64,000 nt of DNA from Pseudoxanthomonas yeongjuensis (GTDB lineage: Bacteria > Pseudomonadota > Gammaproteobacteria > Xanthomonadales > Xanthomonadaceae). Below are positions 32,883 to 43,172 of this stretch, one piece after another. The notes under the pieces are model-generated. The model did no database searches. It was not told the DNA's origin and saw only the letters and a list, made by a program, of their open reading frames with translations. The stretch lies in assembly GCF_010093345.1 (NCBI RefSeq), contig NZ_PDWT01000001.1:1116001-1180000 (forward strand), read 5' to 3'. The position numbers and the translations under genes are program-made. The stretch's first letter is position 1. Each line of letters opens with the position of its first letter.

Positions 32883-32912
32883 GAAACTAACCGGTTCGAG
32901 GGGTGGCTGGCA
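32883..32912 (-). promoter_or_regulatory. Candidate promoter of the asnB leader
   Basis: On the minus strand TTGCCA, 18 bases, TAGTTT, then seven bases to the leader ATG. If used, transcription would begin at or next to the ATG. The -35 is good (five of six), the -10 weak (three of six). Confidence 0.4.
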
Positions 32913-32927
32913 AGCCCTCCTCGCCCC

Positions 32928-33002
32928 GTAGGAGCGGGCCTTGCCCGCGAGGCTCTTCATCAGGACCACGGGCAAAGGCATCGCGGGCAAGGCCCGCTCC
33001 TA
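32928..33002. repeat. Inverted repeat, GTAGGAGCGGGCCTTGCCCG family, overlapping the dapE stop
   Basis: Full hairpin with the common arms and a longer loop. The TAG that ends dapE (minus strand) is the TAG of GTAGGAGC, so the repeat supplies the stop codon. Confidence 0.8.
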
Positions 33003-34142
33003 CGACAGCAGACGCTCCAGCAGCCTGCGATACAGACTTGGCAATGCCTCCAGGTCGGCCACGGACACGTTTTCATCCACCTTGTGGATGCTCGCGTTCA
33101 CCGGACCCACCTCGATGCATTGCGCGCCCAGCGGCGCGATGAAACGCGCGTCGGAAGTGCCGCCCGCGGTGCTTTCCTCGGGCGCCATGCCGGCGAATCC
33201 GCCCAGCACTTCCCGCGCAACGGCGCGCAGGCGGCCTTCGGGGGTGTAGAACGGTTCGCCGCCGCGATGCCAGTGCAGATCGTATTCCAGGCCGTGCCGA
33301 TCCAGCACGGCGCCGATCTCGTTCTCCAGTTGCGCCGCATTCCAGTGCGGGTTGTAGCGCAGGTTGAACAGCACCTTCGCCTCACCGGGAATCACGTTGT
33401 TCGCACCGGTGCCGGCGTTGAAGTTGGAAACCTGCAGGCTGGTCGGCGGGAAGGTTTCGTAGCCTTCGTCCCAGCGCCGCGCCACCAGCTCGGCCAGCGC
33501 CGGCAAGGCCTGGTGGATCGGATTGCGCGCCTTGTCCGGATAGGCCACATGCCCCTGCACGCCTTTCAGTGTCAGGGTCGCCGACAAGGTGCCGCGACGG
33601 CCGACGCGCAGCAGGTCGCCGAGCTTGTGCGTGGACGAGGGTTCGCCAGTGATGCACCAGTCGATGGCCTGGCCGCGCTCGCGGAAGGTATCGGCGACCC
33701 GGCGCACGCCATCGATGGCATCGCCCTCCTCGTCTGAAGTGAGCAACAGGGCCACGGTGCCGGGATGCTGCGGATGGGCGGCGACGAACTGCTCCAGTGC
33801 GATCACGAATGCCGCGACACTGCCTTTCATGTCCGCCGCGCCGCGCCCGAAGAGGACGCCCTCGCGGACCGTCGGCTCGAAGGGATCGCTGTTCCAGGCC
33901 TCGGCCGGGCCGGAGGGCACCACGTCGGTGTGGCCGAGCAGGACCAGCACCGGCGAGCCGCTCCCATGCACGGCCCACAGGTTGTCCACTTCGCCGAAAC
34001 GCAGGTGCTCGCAGTCGAAGCCTGCGCGCTGCAGTCGTTCGGCGATCAGCGGCTGGCAACCCGCGTCGTCCGGCGTGACCGAGCGGCGGCGGATCAACTC
34101 GCTGGCCAGATCGAGGATATCGCTCATGAAGGCGTCGCTCAT
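33000..34142 (-). CDS. dapE: Succinyl-diaminopimelate desuccinylase
   Basis: 380 residues; dinuclear zinc M20 peptidase-fold enzyme that makes LL-diaminopimelate for lysine and peptidoglycan. Metal and catalytic motifs: [40 protein letters not shown] (catalytic Glu pair) and a C-terminal His in the segment following [15 protein letters not shown]. The start may be 34142 or the Met five codons later. Overlaps yffB by four bases, so dapD-yffB-dapE form one unit. Confidence 0.95.
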   Translation of the reverse strand: MSDAFMSDILDLASELIRRRSVTPDDAGCQPLIAERLQRAGFDCEHLRFGEVDNLWAVHGSGSPVLVLLGHTDVVPSGPAEAWNSDPFEPTVREGVLFGRGAADMKGSVAAFVIALEQFVAAHPQHPGTVALLLTSDEEGDAIDGVRRVADTFRERGQAIDWCITGEPSSTHKLGDLLRVGRRGTLSATLTLKGVQGHVAYPDKARNPIHQALPALAELVARRWDEGYETFPPTSLQVSNFNAGTGANNVIPGEAKVLFNLRYNPHWNAAQLENEIGAVLDRHGLEYDLHWHRGGEPFYTPEGRLRAVAREVLGGFAGMAPEESTAGGTSDARFIAPLGAQCIEVGPVNASIHKVDENVSVADLEALPSLYRRLLERLLS

Positions 34143-34498
34143 TTCCCGATCCCGAAACGCGCCTTGAAGCCGTTGTCGCTGAAGCCCTGGGTCATGACTC
34201 CATCATCCGTCACCACGACCGGACGACGGATCAATTGCGGATATTCCCTCAGCAGCAGCTTCCACTCCGCTTCGGATCCCGGCGACTTGCGGTTCTCCGG
34301 CAACTGCCGCCAGGTGGTGGAGGATTTGTTGATCAACGTGTCCCAGCCGCCGGCCTGCTTCGCCCATTCCACCAGGGCTTCAGGCGAACGCTTTTCGTCG
34401 CGATAGTCGACGAAGGAATACTCCACGCCGAAGCGGTCCAGCCACTTGCTGGCTTTCTTGCAGGTGTCGCAGTTCTTGAGGCCGTAGAGGGTGGTCAT
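34139..34498 (-). CDS. yffB: ArsC/Spx-family reductase YffB
   Basis: 119 residues. Thioredoxin-like ArsC fold with a CDTC motif near the N-terminus ([17 protein letters not shown]) and [10 protein letters not shown] near the C-terminus. YffB proteins are found beside dapE in E. coli and relatives; their substrate is unsettled and they are not true arsenate reductases. Start at 34498; the open frame upstream runs into a repeat. Four-base overlap with dapE. Confidence 0.9.
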   Translation of the reverse strand: MTTLYGLKNCDTCKKASKWLDRFGVEYSFVDYRDEKRSPEALVEWAKQAGGWDTLINKSSTTWRQLPENRKSPGSEAEWKLLLREYPQLIRRPVVVTDDGVMTQGFSDNGFKARFGIGK

Positions 34499-34519
34499 GC
34501 GTTCCCCGCGAAAAATGGA

Positions 34520-34649
34520 TCGTCGTCCCCGCGAAGGCGGGAGGCGCTGTTCAACAGCCGAATGGCTGGTCATCCAGCGACTTTAGCTTTGCACTCTTGC
34601 AACAGACAAGACGGAAGTCACCGGGTCCCCGCCTTCGCGGGGACGACGA
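34520..34649. repeat. Inverted repeat CGTCGTCCCCGCGAAGGCGGG
   Basis: CGTCGTCCCCGCGAAGGCGG at one end and CCCCGCCTTCGCGGGGACGA at the other, about 85 bases apart, between dapD and yffB in the same transcription direction. Same family as 1937-2011 and 9571-9675. Nothing coding between the arms. Confidence 0.7.
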
Positions 34650-34656
34650 ATAAAAA

Positions 34657-35508
<852 letters not shown>

Positions 35509-35525
35509 CTAATTGTCGTTTCCAT

Positions 35526-38150
35526 TCAAGGGGTGTTTTCGAAGCTGGCGCGCAGTGCCTCGCGCAATGCCTGCTGGGTCTGTTCGCTGAGCGGTTGGCC
35601 ATCCGCATCGGTGATCTGGAAAAGGTCCTCGGCGCGCTCGCCGAAGGTGGCGATGCGCGCATCGTGCACGTTCAATCCCTGTGCGCGCAGCACCTGGGCG
35701 ACATCGGACAACAGGCCCGGACGGTCGGGCGCCACCAGGCTCAGCAAGGTGCGACGCCCGTCCGGCGTGCCACCGAACTCGATCCGGGGCGCGAAGCGGA
35801 AATGCTTCAGTTGCCGCGGCATGGCCCGGCGCGACGTGCGCACATTCTCCAAGGGACCATCCAGCGCGTTGCCGAGCACGGCTTCGACTTCCACCGGATC
35901 GGAACTTGCGTAGCTGTCGGCAGGCAGCACTTCGAAGGTATCGAAGATGGTGCCGCCGGGGCCATCCAGCACGCGCGCCTGGTGGATGCCGAAGCCCATG
36001 CGGTCCAGGGTGGCCAGGATCGCGGCGAACAGGCCGCTGCGATCCGGCGAATGCACGAACACTTCCAGTGCGTCCCCATCATCGGCGATGCGGCGCACGC
36101 GGACGCGGGTTTCCCCGGGCCGCACGTTGCGCAACGCGCTGGCCTGCCAGGCGATCTGCTCCGGGCGGAAACGCAGGAAGCCTTCCTCGGGCATGATCGC
36201 GAACAGCGCATCGGCGGTGGCCGCGTCGAAACCCTGCACCGCCATCAACGCACGCGCGGACTCGCGCGCTTCCTGCATGCGCGCATCGGCCGCGACCGGC
36301 TGCTCCAGGCCTTCGCGCAGGACCCGGCGCGTGGCGAAATACAGGTCGGCGAGCAGACGGTCCTTCCACGCATTCCACAGTTTCGGACTGGTGCCGGCGA
36401 TGTCCGCGCAGGTCAGCAGGTACAGGTAATCCAGGCGTTCGCGGTCGCCGATCAGGGTGGCGAAGCGGTGGATGACCTCCGCATCGGAAATATCCTGCTT
36501 CTGCGAGGTCACCGACATGCGCAGGTGTTGCTCGACCAGCCAGGCCACCAGTTCGGTGTCGCCTTCGCTGAGCCGGTGCGCGGCGCAGAATTCGCGGGCG
36601 TCGACCGCGCCCAGTTCGGAATGGTCGCCACCGCGTCCCTTGGCGATATCGTGGAACAGGCCGGCGAGCAGCAACAATTCCGGCTTGCGCAGGCGCGGCC
36701 ACACTTCGTGGGCGATGGAGAAACGCTCATCGGCGCGACCCGAGGAAAACGCCGCGATGTTGCGCAACACCATCAGCGTGTGCTGGTCGACGGTGTAGAC
36801 ATGGAACAGGTCGAACTGCATGCGCCCGGACACGCGCGCGAACGCGGGGATCCACTGCCCCAGCACGCCGAGCCGGGCCATCCGGGTCAGTGTTTCCACC
36901 GCGCGAGGCATCTTCAGCAACGCCATGAAGGCATCGCGCTGGGCCGGCGTGGCGATTTCGAACGAAGACAGGCGGGTCAGCGATTCGGCCAGCGCGCGCG
37001 CGGTGCGCGAATGCAGGCCGCGCACTTCCGGATGCTCCGCCCATCTCGCGAACAAGGCGAACACCGCGGAGACATCGGCCTGCGGCCAGGCCGGGTCGCG
37101 CGCGGCCAGATAGCCGCGGCGCAACGCGAAGGCCTCATCCAGCGGCTCGGGCAGGGCCTCGCCGTCGAACTGTTCCTCGAAGCGCTGCAGCAGGCGATCG
37201 CTGACCCGGCGCACGATCGCGGCGCTGCGGTAGAAGCCCTGCATCATCTTCTCGACGCCGAGGGTTTCCTCGTCGTCGGCGAAACCCAGGCGCGCTGCCA
37301 GGGTCTTCTGGTGATCGAAGCGCAGGCGCTCTTCCGGACGCCCCGCGACCAGATGCAGGCCGTACCGCAGCCGCCCCAACGAACGGCGCTCGCGCGCCAG
37401 GGCGGCGGCTTCGTCCGGACCGACATGGCCCAGGCCGACCAGCGGCTCCAGCTCGCGCACGCCGAAAGTGCGCAACGCCATCCAGCCCAGCGTATGCAGG
37501 TCGCGCAGGCCGCCGGGACCCTCCTTGATGTTCGGCTCCAGGTTTTCCGAGGTATCGCCGAAGCGCGCATGGCGCATGCGCAGCTCCTCGCGCTTGGCGA
37601 CGAAGAAATCGCGTGGCGGCCAGACCTGGGACGGGGAAATCGCGGCGGCCAGGGTTGCCTGCGCGGCCTCGTCGGCGCACAGCGGACGCCACTCGATCAG
37701 CGCGGTAAGCACGGTCTGGTCGGCGGCTGCTTCGGTGCACTGGCTGGCAGAGCGCACCGCGTGGCTGACCGGCAGGCCGGCATCCCAGACCATGGCGAAG
37801 AACCGGGACAGCGCCGGGTGCTGCGCCTGCTGGGCGTCGGCATCGGCCAGCACCAGCAGGTCGATGTCCGATTGCGGGAACAGTTCGCCGCGCCCGTAGC
37901 CTCCGATCGCGAACAGCGCCAGCGGCGCATCGGCGGGAACGCAGTGGATCCAGGCTTCCTTCAACAGCTGGTCGGCCCCGCGCGCGCGCAGGGCGACCAG
38001 ACGATCGACTTCATCGCCCTGGTCGAAACGCTTCGCCAGTTTTGCGTCGGCTGCGTTGAGCGTCGCGCGCGCCTCGGCCGACCACACGGCATCGCTCCCG
38101 CACCCGGGCGACTGCGTCGTTGTCCCATCCGCAGCGGCCGTGATGCTCAC
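35526..38150 (-). CDS. glnD: [Protein-PII] uridylyltransferase/uridylyl-removing enzyme
   Basis: 874 residues. Nucleotidyltransferase domain GGYGRGELFPQSDIDLLVL (GG and DxD motif), a central helical part, the HD phosphohydrolase LLLLAGLFHDIAKGRGGDHSELGA, and two C-terminal ACT domains that sense glutamine (DRSGLFAAILATLDRMG and DRPGLLSDVAQVLRAQG). Adds or removes UMP on PII, setting glutamine synthetase activity. First full gene upstream of dapD on the same strand, 17 bases apart. Confidence 0.96.
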   Translation of the reverse strand: MSITAAADGTTTQSPGCGSDAVWSAEARATLNAADAKLAKRFDQGDEVDRLVALRARGADQLLKEAWIHCVPADAPLALFAIGGYGRGELFPQSDIDLLVLADADAQQAQHPALSRFFAMVWDAGLPVSHAVRSASQCTEAAADQTVLTALIEWRPLCADEAAQATLAAAISPSQVWPPRDFFVAKREELRMRHARFGDTSENLEPNIKEGPGGLRDLHTLGWMALRTFGVRELEPLVGLGHVGPDEAAALARERRSLGRLRYGLHLVAGRPEERLRFDHQKTLAARLGFADDEETLGVEKMMQGFYRSAAIVRRVSDRLLQRFEEQFDGEALPEPLDEAFALRRGYLAARDPAWPQADVSAVFALFARWAEHPEVRGLHSRTARALAESLTRLSSFEIATPAQRDAFMALLKMPRAVETLTRMARLGVLGQWIPAFARVSGRMQFDLFHVYTVDQHTLMVLRNIAAFSSGRADERFSIAHEVWPRLRKPELLLLAGLFHDIAKGRGGDHSELGAVDAREFCAAHRLSEGDTELVAWLVEQHLRMSVTSQKQDISDAEVIHRFATLIGDRERLDYLYLLTCADIAGTSPKLWNAWKDRLLADLYFATRRVLREGLEQPVAADARMQEARESARALMAVQGFDAATADALFAIMPEEGFLRFRPEQIAWQASALRNVRPGETRVRVRRIADDGDALEVFVHSPDRSGLFAAILATLDRMGFGIHQARVLDGPGGTIFDTFEVLPADSYASSDPVEVEAVLGNALDGPLENVRTSRRAMPRQLKHFRFAPRIEFGGTPDGRRTLLSLVAPDRPGLLSDVAQVLRAQGLNVHDARIATFGERAEDLFQITDADGQPLSEQTQQALREALRASFENTP

Positions 38151-38160
38151 AATGTGGCGC

Positions 38161-38955
38161 TCACAGGTCGTTGTCGTCGCCCGGCACCCGGGTCAGGATC
38201 TCCACGCCATCGTCGGTCACCGCCACGGTGTGTTCCCACTGCGCGGAGAGCTTGCGGTCCTTGGTGACCACGGTCCAGCCATCGGGCAGCAGGCGGGTGT
38301 AGCGGGTGCCTTCGTTGATCATCGGCTCGATGGTGAAGGTCATGCCCGGCTTCAGCACCACGCCATCGCCCGGGCGCCCGTAATGCAGCACCTGCGGCTC
38401 GTCGTGGTAGATCTTGCCGATACCGTGCCCGCAGTACTCGCGGACCACGCTGAAGCGCTGCGACTCGGCGTATTCCTGGATCGCGTGGCCGACATCGCCC
38501 AGGGTCGCGCCCGGCTTGACCGTGCGGATGCCGCGGAACATGGCCTCGCGGGTGGCTTCCACCAGGCGCCTGGCCATGACCGAGGGCGTGCCCACGTAGT
38601 ACATGCGGCTGGTATCGCCGTGCCAGCCGTCCTTGATCACGGTGACGTCGATGTTGACCGTGTCGCCGTCCTTCAGGACCTTGCCCTCGCTGGGTATGCC
38701 GTGGCAGATGACGTTGTTGACCGAGGTGCAGACCGTGAACGGGAACGGGATGCGACCGTGGCCGCCGCCATAGCCGACATTGGCCGGAATGGCGTGCTGC
38801 ACATTGACGATGTGGTCGTGGCAGACCCGGTCCAGCTCGGCCGTGGTCACCCCCGGCTTCACGTGCGGAGCGACGACTTGCAGCACCTCGGCGGCCAGGC
38901 GGCCGGCGACGCGCATCTGCTGGAGTTCTTCGGGGGTCTTGAGATTGATGGCCAT
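38161..38955 (-). CDS. map: Methionine aminopeptidase, type I
   Basis: 264 residues; removes the initiator Met from nascent proteins. Metal ligands lie in VNIDVTVIKDGWHGDTSRMY (two Asp), GHGIGKIYHDEPQVLHYG (His), the Glu of FTIEPMINEG and the final Glu of QWEHTVAVTDDG. Start at 38955 (MAINLKTPEELQQM); the open frame runs 96 codons further back into the rpsB promoter region. Divergent from rpsB as in many Proteobacteria; glnD follows 10 bases later. Confidence 0.96.
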   Translation of the reverse strand: MAINLKTPEELQQMRVAGRLAAEVLQVVAPHVKPGVTTAELDRVCHDHIVNVQHAIPANVGYGGGHGRIPFPFTVCTSVNNVICHGIPSEGKVLKDGDTVNIDVTVIKDGWHGDTSRMYYVGTPSVMARRLVEATREAMFRGIRTVKPGATLGDVGHAIQEYAESQRFSVVREYCGHGIGKIYHDEPQVLHYGRPGDGVVLKPGMTFTIEPMINEGTRYTRLLPDGWTVVTKDRKLSAQWEHTVAVTDDGVEILTRVPGDDNDL

Positions 38956-39139
38956 GGCGGGATTATCGTCGATTTGCACCTGTTCCAGAACCTGCAAAGC
39001 GGCTCGACACAGGCATTCGCTCCTCTTCCAGCGCACAGTACGGACCCGGGGCCACAACCTCCGCACACACTCGAGACCATTCCCAGGCCGACCGAAAGCC
39101 CGGCCAAGCGCCCCTGCCCGGTTTGGCGGACATGAGGAT

Positions 39140-39168
39140 TTGCGGCGGAACCGCCCCGCCGCTATAAT
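39140..39168 (+). promoter_or_regulatory. Sigma-70 promoter of rpsB-tsf
   Basis: TTGCGG (39140-39145), 17-base spacer, TATAAT (39163-39168, perfect). Transcription from about 39175 leaves a leader of about 245 bases before rpsB. Confidence 0.8.
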
Positions 39169-39175
39169 TCCGCGG

Positions 39176-39420
39176 CTTTGTCGGGCCCAGCCTGCAAGGC
39201 CGTCCACGCCGGACGACACCGGCGAATACACACCTGCTGCCACGACCCGTGCCGGGGTGCCCTGCGATTGCTTTGGATAATTCCAATGGAATCAATGGGT
39301 TCGGTCACGGAAGCAGCAGGGAGGCCCAACCCCGGAACCATCGCCCAGACTGCCCATGGCAGCCGGGCAACCGCCTTTACCCAAAAGCTGGCGGCCGGTT
39401 CCCCATCAGGAGTCATCGCA
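39176..39420 (+). promoter_or_regulatory. Long 5' leader of rpsB (candidate S2 autoregulatory leader)
   Basis: A 245-base untranslated leader between the promoter and rpsB. Gammaproteobacterial rpsB-tsf mRNAs have a structured leader to which ribosomal protein S2 binds to repress its own synthesis. Length and position fit, and the stretch GGAATCAATGGGTTCGGTC resembles a conserved leader segment, but I could not fold it reliably. An in-frame ORF runs through it without a start supported by a ribosome site. Confidence 0.4.
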
Positions 39421-40296
39421 ATGCCCCAAGTCACCATGCGCCAGATGCTGGAAGCCGGCGTCCATTTCGGCCACCAGACCCGCTACTGGAACCCCAAGAT
39501 GGCGCCGTACATCTTCGGCGCCCGCGGCAAGATCCACATCATCAACCTCGAGAAGACCGTCCCGTTGTTCACCGACGCGATGAACTTCATCTCGAGCATC
39601 GCCCAAAAGCGCGGCATCATCCTGTTCCTCGGCACCAAGCGCAGCGCGCGCGAGCCGATGAAGGAAGAAGCCATCCGCAGCGGCCAGCCGTACATGACCC
39701 AGCGCTGGCTGGGCGGCACCCTGACCAACTTCGCCACGGTGAAGAAGTCGGTGGCGCGCCTGAAGGAACTGGAAGCCGGCGAAACCGACGGCAGCTTCGA
39801 CAAGCTGGTCAAGCACGAAGTCCTGGGCCTGCGCCGCGAGCGCGAGAAGCTGTTCGCTTCGCTGGGCGGCATCAAGGACATGAATCGCCTGCCCGACGCG
39901 CTGTTCGTCATCGACATCGGCCATGAAGATATCGCCATCAAGGAAGCCAAGAAGCTCGGCATCCCGGTGATCGCGGTGGTCGACAGCAACTACGACCCGG
40001 CCCTGGTCGACTACCCGATCCCGGGCAACGACGACGCCATCCGCGCCGTGCAGCTGTACGCACGCGCCGCCGCCGACGCTGTGCTGGAAGGCAAGGCCGC
40101 CGCTCCGAATTCCGCCGCCGTGCGTGAGGAAGAGTTCGTCGAGGGCGACGGCAAGGCTCCGCGTGGTCGCGCTCCGGCCAAGAAGGCCGCCCCGGCCAAA
40201 CCGGCGGCCAAGGCTGACGGTGCCGGCGAAGGCCTGGCCCGCGCCGAAGCCGAAGTGGCCGAGAACGAAGCGGTCGAAAAGAAAGCCGCCGAGTAA
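39421..40296 (+). CDS. rpsB: 30S ribosomal protein S2
   Basis: 291 residues. S2 core ([27 protein letters not shown], then [36 protein letters not shown] and [10 protein letters not shown]) spans about 1-235. It is followed by a low-complexity Ala/Lys/Pro/Glu tail of about 55 residues ([15 protein letters not shown] and [15 protein letters not shown]), longer than the 241-residue E. coli protein. Tail length varies in this lineage. Start is fixed by homology; the frame upstream is leader RNA. Confidence 0.97.
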   Translation: MPQVTMRQMLEAGVHFGHQTRYWNPKMAPYIFGARGKIHIINLEKTVPLFTDAMNFISSIAQKRGIILFLGTKRSAREPMKEEAIRSGQPYMTQRWLGGTLTNFATVKKSVARLKELEAGETDGSFDKLVKHEVLGLRREREKLFASLGGIKDMNRLPDALFVIDIGHEDIAIKEAKKLGIPVIAVVDSNYDPALVDYPIPGNDDAIRAVQLYARAAADAVLEGKAAAPNSAAVREEEFVEGDGKAPRGRAPAKKAAPAKPAAKADGAGEGLARAEAEVAENEAVEKKAAE

Positions 40297-40425
40297 TCAC
40301 GGCGCAAAGCAGCCGCGCCAAAGTGCGCGGCCGCTTCCAGAAACAGCCGCATGGCGTCTTTCGCCATGCCGCGTCCCGATGGTGGGCCAAGGCCCGCCCT
40401 ACACCGAATGAATCGAGGTAATTCC

Positions 40426-41304
<879 letters not shown>

Positions 41305-41326
41305 TTCCGCCGCAACATCGGCAAGC

Positions 41327-41360
41327 AAAAAAGCCCGCAAGCGATTGCGGGCTTTTTTTT
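41327..41360 (+). terminator. Intrinsic terminator after tsf
   Basis: AAAAAAGCCCGCAA, loop GCGA, TTGCGGGCTTTTTTTT. Perfect 14-bp pairing including the A/T tracts. The following gap to 41546 holds a short GC-rich inverted repeat (about 41480-41513) and nothing else. Confidence 0.95.
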
Positions 41361-41546
41361 CGCGGATTCCCGGGAACGGCAACCTCGATCCTGGGGAGGA
41401 AGCAGTCATCGCCTGGCGGTGGCGGAAGGCTTTTTGCAGGAACGCCCGGGGGACGCGGGTTTCCAGGTTTTCCGCGATCTGGTCGAAGAGCCCGCGCCCA
41501 TGGGCGCTCCTACGGGTGATTCGTCCAACCGCTGGGTGAGGCTGGA

Positions 41547-43133
41547 TCAGGATGCTCCCAACCGACCCATCAATGGCTTCAAATACGGCGCATAGGCGCG
41601 CCACTTGGGAGTTCCTTCCACGCGTATCCCTCCCCGCACCTGCACCGCGCTGGCGGTGACGATGCCGCGCTGGCTGGATTGCAGGTCGAGCATGGCGGGT
41701 TCGAAATCGAATCCGCAGAATGCGGCCACACGCCTGAGCTGCGTTTCGGGGTCGGCGGTCAGCTGCGCATAGTCGACATCGAGTATCCGGCCCGGGTATC
41801 GCGCATGCCAATGCTTCATCAGGCGCTGGTATTCGAGGAAATAGTCCGCGAGTTCCTGCAGGTCGTAGCTGTAGGGGTTGGCGGTCGAGAACAATTCGCG
41901 CAAATTCGAGAAGCAGGTCTCCATCGGGTCCCGCACCATGTGCAGGATCTTCGCGCCCGGCAATGCCCGGCAGATGAAACCGATGTTGAGGAAATTGGAA
42001 GGCAGCTTGTCGGTGAAGAATCGCCCGCTGCCCAAGCGCCAGGCGATTCCATCGAGGTAGCGTTTCCCGACCGCCGGAAAATCCGCTCGCGTGGCGCGCT
42101 CGACTATGACAGGATCGATCACGCCCGGGCAGTGATGGTCGGTGGCATGGCGCATCGCGCTGGTGAAGTCGTAAAGTTCGCCGAGCCCATGCACGTCGTG
42201 GTGCCCGTCGAGCAATTGTTCCAGCAAGGTGGTGCCGGAGCGATGCATGCCGACGATAAACACAGGCACGGTTTCTTTCGTTCCGCCAACCGGCGCCGCA
42301 TTGTCGGCAGCGCTCTCCCCGTCGCGCAGTGCGGCGAACAAACGCGACGTCGCGCCGGTGTCGTAACGAAGCGTGGAGCGCTTGCTGGCGCAGCCCTTGC
42401 GCAACGCGAGCCATGCTTCCGGGTATTGCCCCAGATCGTCCAGCTCCTTGTGCAGCGCGAAGCCCAGCAATGCCGGCTCCTCCGCCGAGCGCATCGGAGC
42501 CTCCAAACGCGAAACGATGCGCTGCACATGGTTGGATCCGGGCGTCTGCTTGCGTACCTGCGCCAGCAACCAGTAGCCCTGCGCCAGCTCGGGCGCGCGC
42601 TTCAGCGCATGCACTGCGTCCTGCTCCGCTTCGGCGAAGCGCCCCAGGTAGATCAGCACCTGCGCGCGCGACAACAGGGTCGCCGGATAGTCCGGGTCAG
42701 CGCGCCTGGCCTCATCCAGGAATTCGATCGCCCTGCCCGGCAGGTTGACGTAACTCAGCTGCGCGGCGAATGCGAGCAACAGGGGTACGGGAATGCGCGA
42801 CAACGGCAGCATGCGCTCGATGCATTCCAGCAGCGCGGGTATTTCGTTGAAGGTGCGCAGGCGCGCGATGAGTTCCTTGATTACCGGTTCCGACTTCGGA
42901 GCCGCCGCATGCGCACGCAGGGCATATGCATGCGCCTCGACGTAATGTCCCGACAGCGAATGCATGTAGGACAACTGCAACAGCAGGTTGGCATCGTCCG
43001 GGTCGAGCGTCAGCGCGGCCCCATAACAGTCGATGGCCCGAGCGAATTCGCCGGTGGTCGCATGCTTTTCCGCGGTTGCAATGAGCTGCGCGAGGCGCTG
43101 CTTCTGCGCCGGGTCCGTCTTCGGCCCCATCAC
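41547..43133 (-). CDS. TPR-containing sulfotransferase (first of a tandem pair)
   Basis: 528 residues. The N-terminal half (about 10-270) is built of tetratricopeptide repeats (FARAIDCYGAALTLDPDDANLLLQLSYMHSLSGHYVEAHAYALRAHAAAP). The C-terminal half is a PAPS-dependent sulfotransferase: 5'-phosphosulfate loop FIVGMHRSGTTLLEQLLDGHHDVHGLGEL, later RFFTDKLPSNFLNIGFICRALPGAKILHMVRDPMETCFSN as 3'-phosphate site. Substrate unknown; such proteins may sulfate protein Tyr, lipids or glycans. Next to a close paralogue and a TonB-dependent receptor. Confidence 0.9.
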   Translation of the reverse strand: MMGPKTDPAQKQRLAQLIATAEKHATTGEFARAIDCYGAALTLDPDDANLLLQLSYMHSLSGHYVEAHAYALRAHAAAPKSEPVIKELIARLRTFNEIPALLECIERMLPLSRIPVPLLLAFAAQLSYVNLPGRAIEFLDEARRADPDYPATLLSRAQVLIYLGRFAEAEQDAVHALKRAPELAQGYWLLAQVRKQTPGSNHVQRIVSRLEAPMRSAEEPALLGFALHKELDDLGQYPEAWLALRKGCASKRSTLRYDTGATSRLFAALRDGESAADNAAPVGGTKETVPVFIVGMHRSGTTLLEQLLDGHHDVHGLGELYDFTSAMRHATDHHCPGVIDPVIVERATRADFPAVGKRYLDGIAWRLGSGRFFTDKLPSNFLNIGFICRALPGAKILHMVRDPMETCFSNLRELFSTANPYSYDLQELADYFLEYQRLMKHWHARYPGRILDVDYAQLTADPETQLRRVAAFCGFDFEPAMLDLQSSQRGIVTASAVQVRGGIRVEGTPKWRAYAPYLKPLMGRLGAS

Positions 43134-43172
43134 CGACTCCTCATGCCCACGGCCCCATGCCCGCGAATGCGC

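Noticed and set aside
35595-38267. 890-codon ORF opposite glnD
   Set aside because: Shadow of glnD; the real gene has complete NTase, HD and ACT motifs.
41480-41513. GC-rich inverted repeat after the tsf terminator as a second terminator
   Set aside because: No T tract; looks like a degenerate copy of the GTAGGAGCG repeat family.
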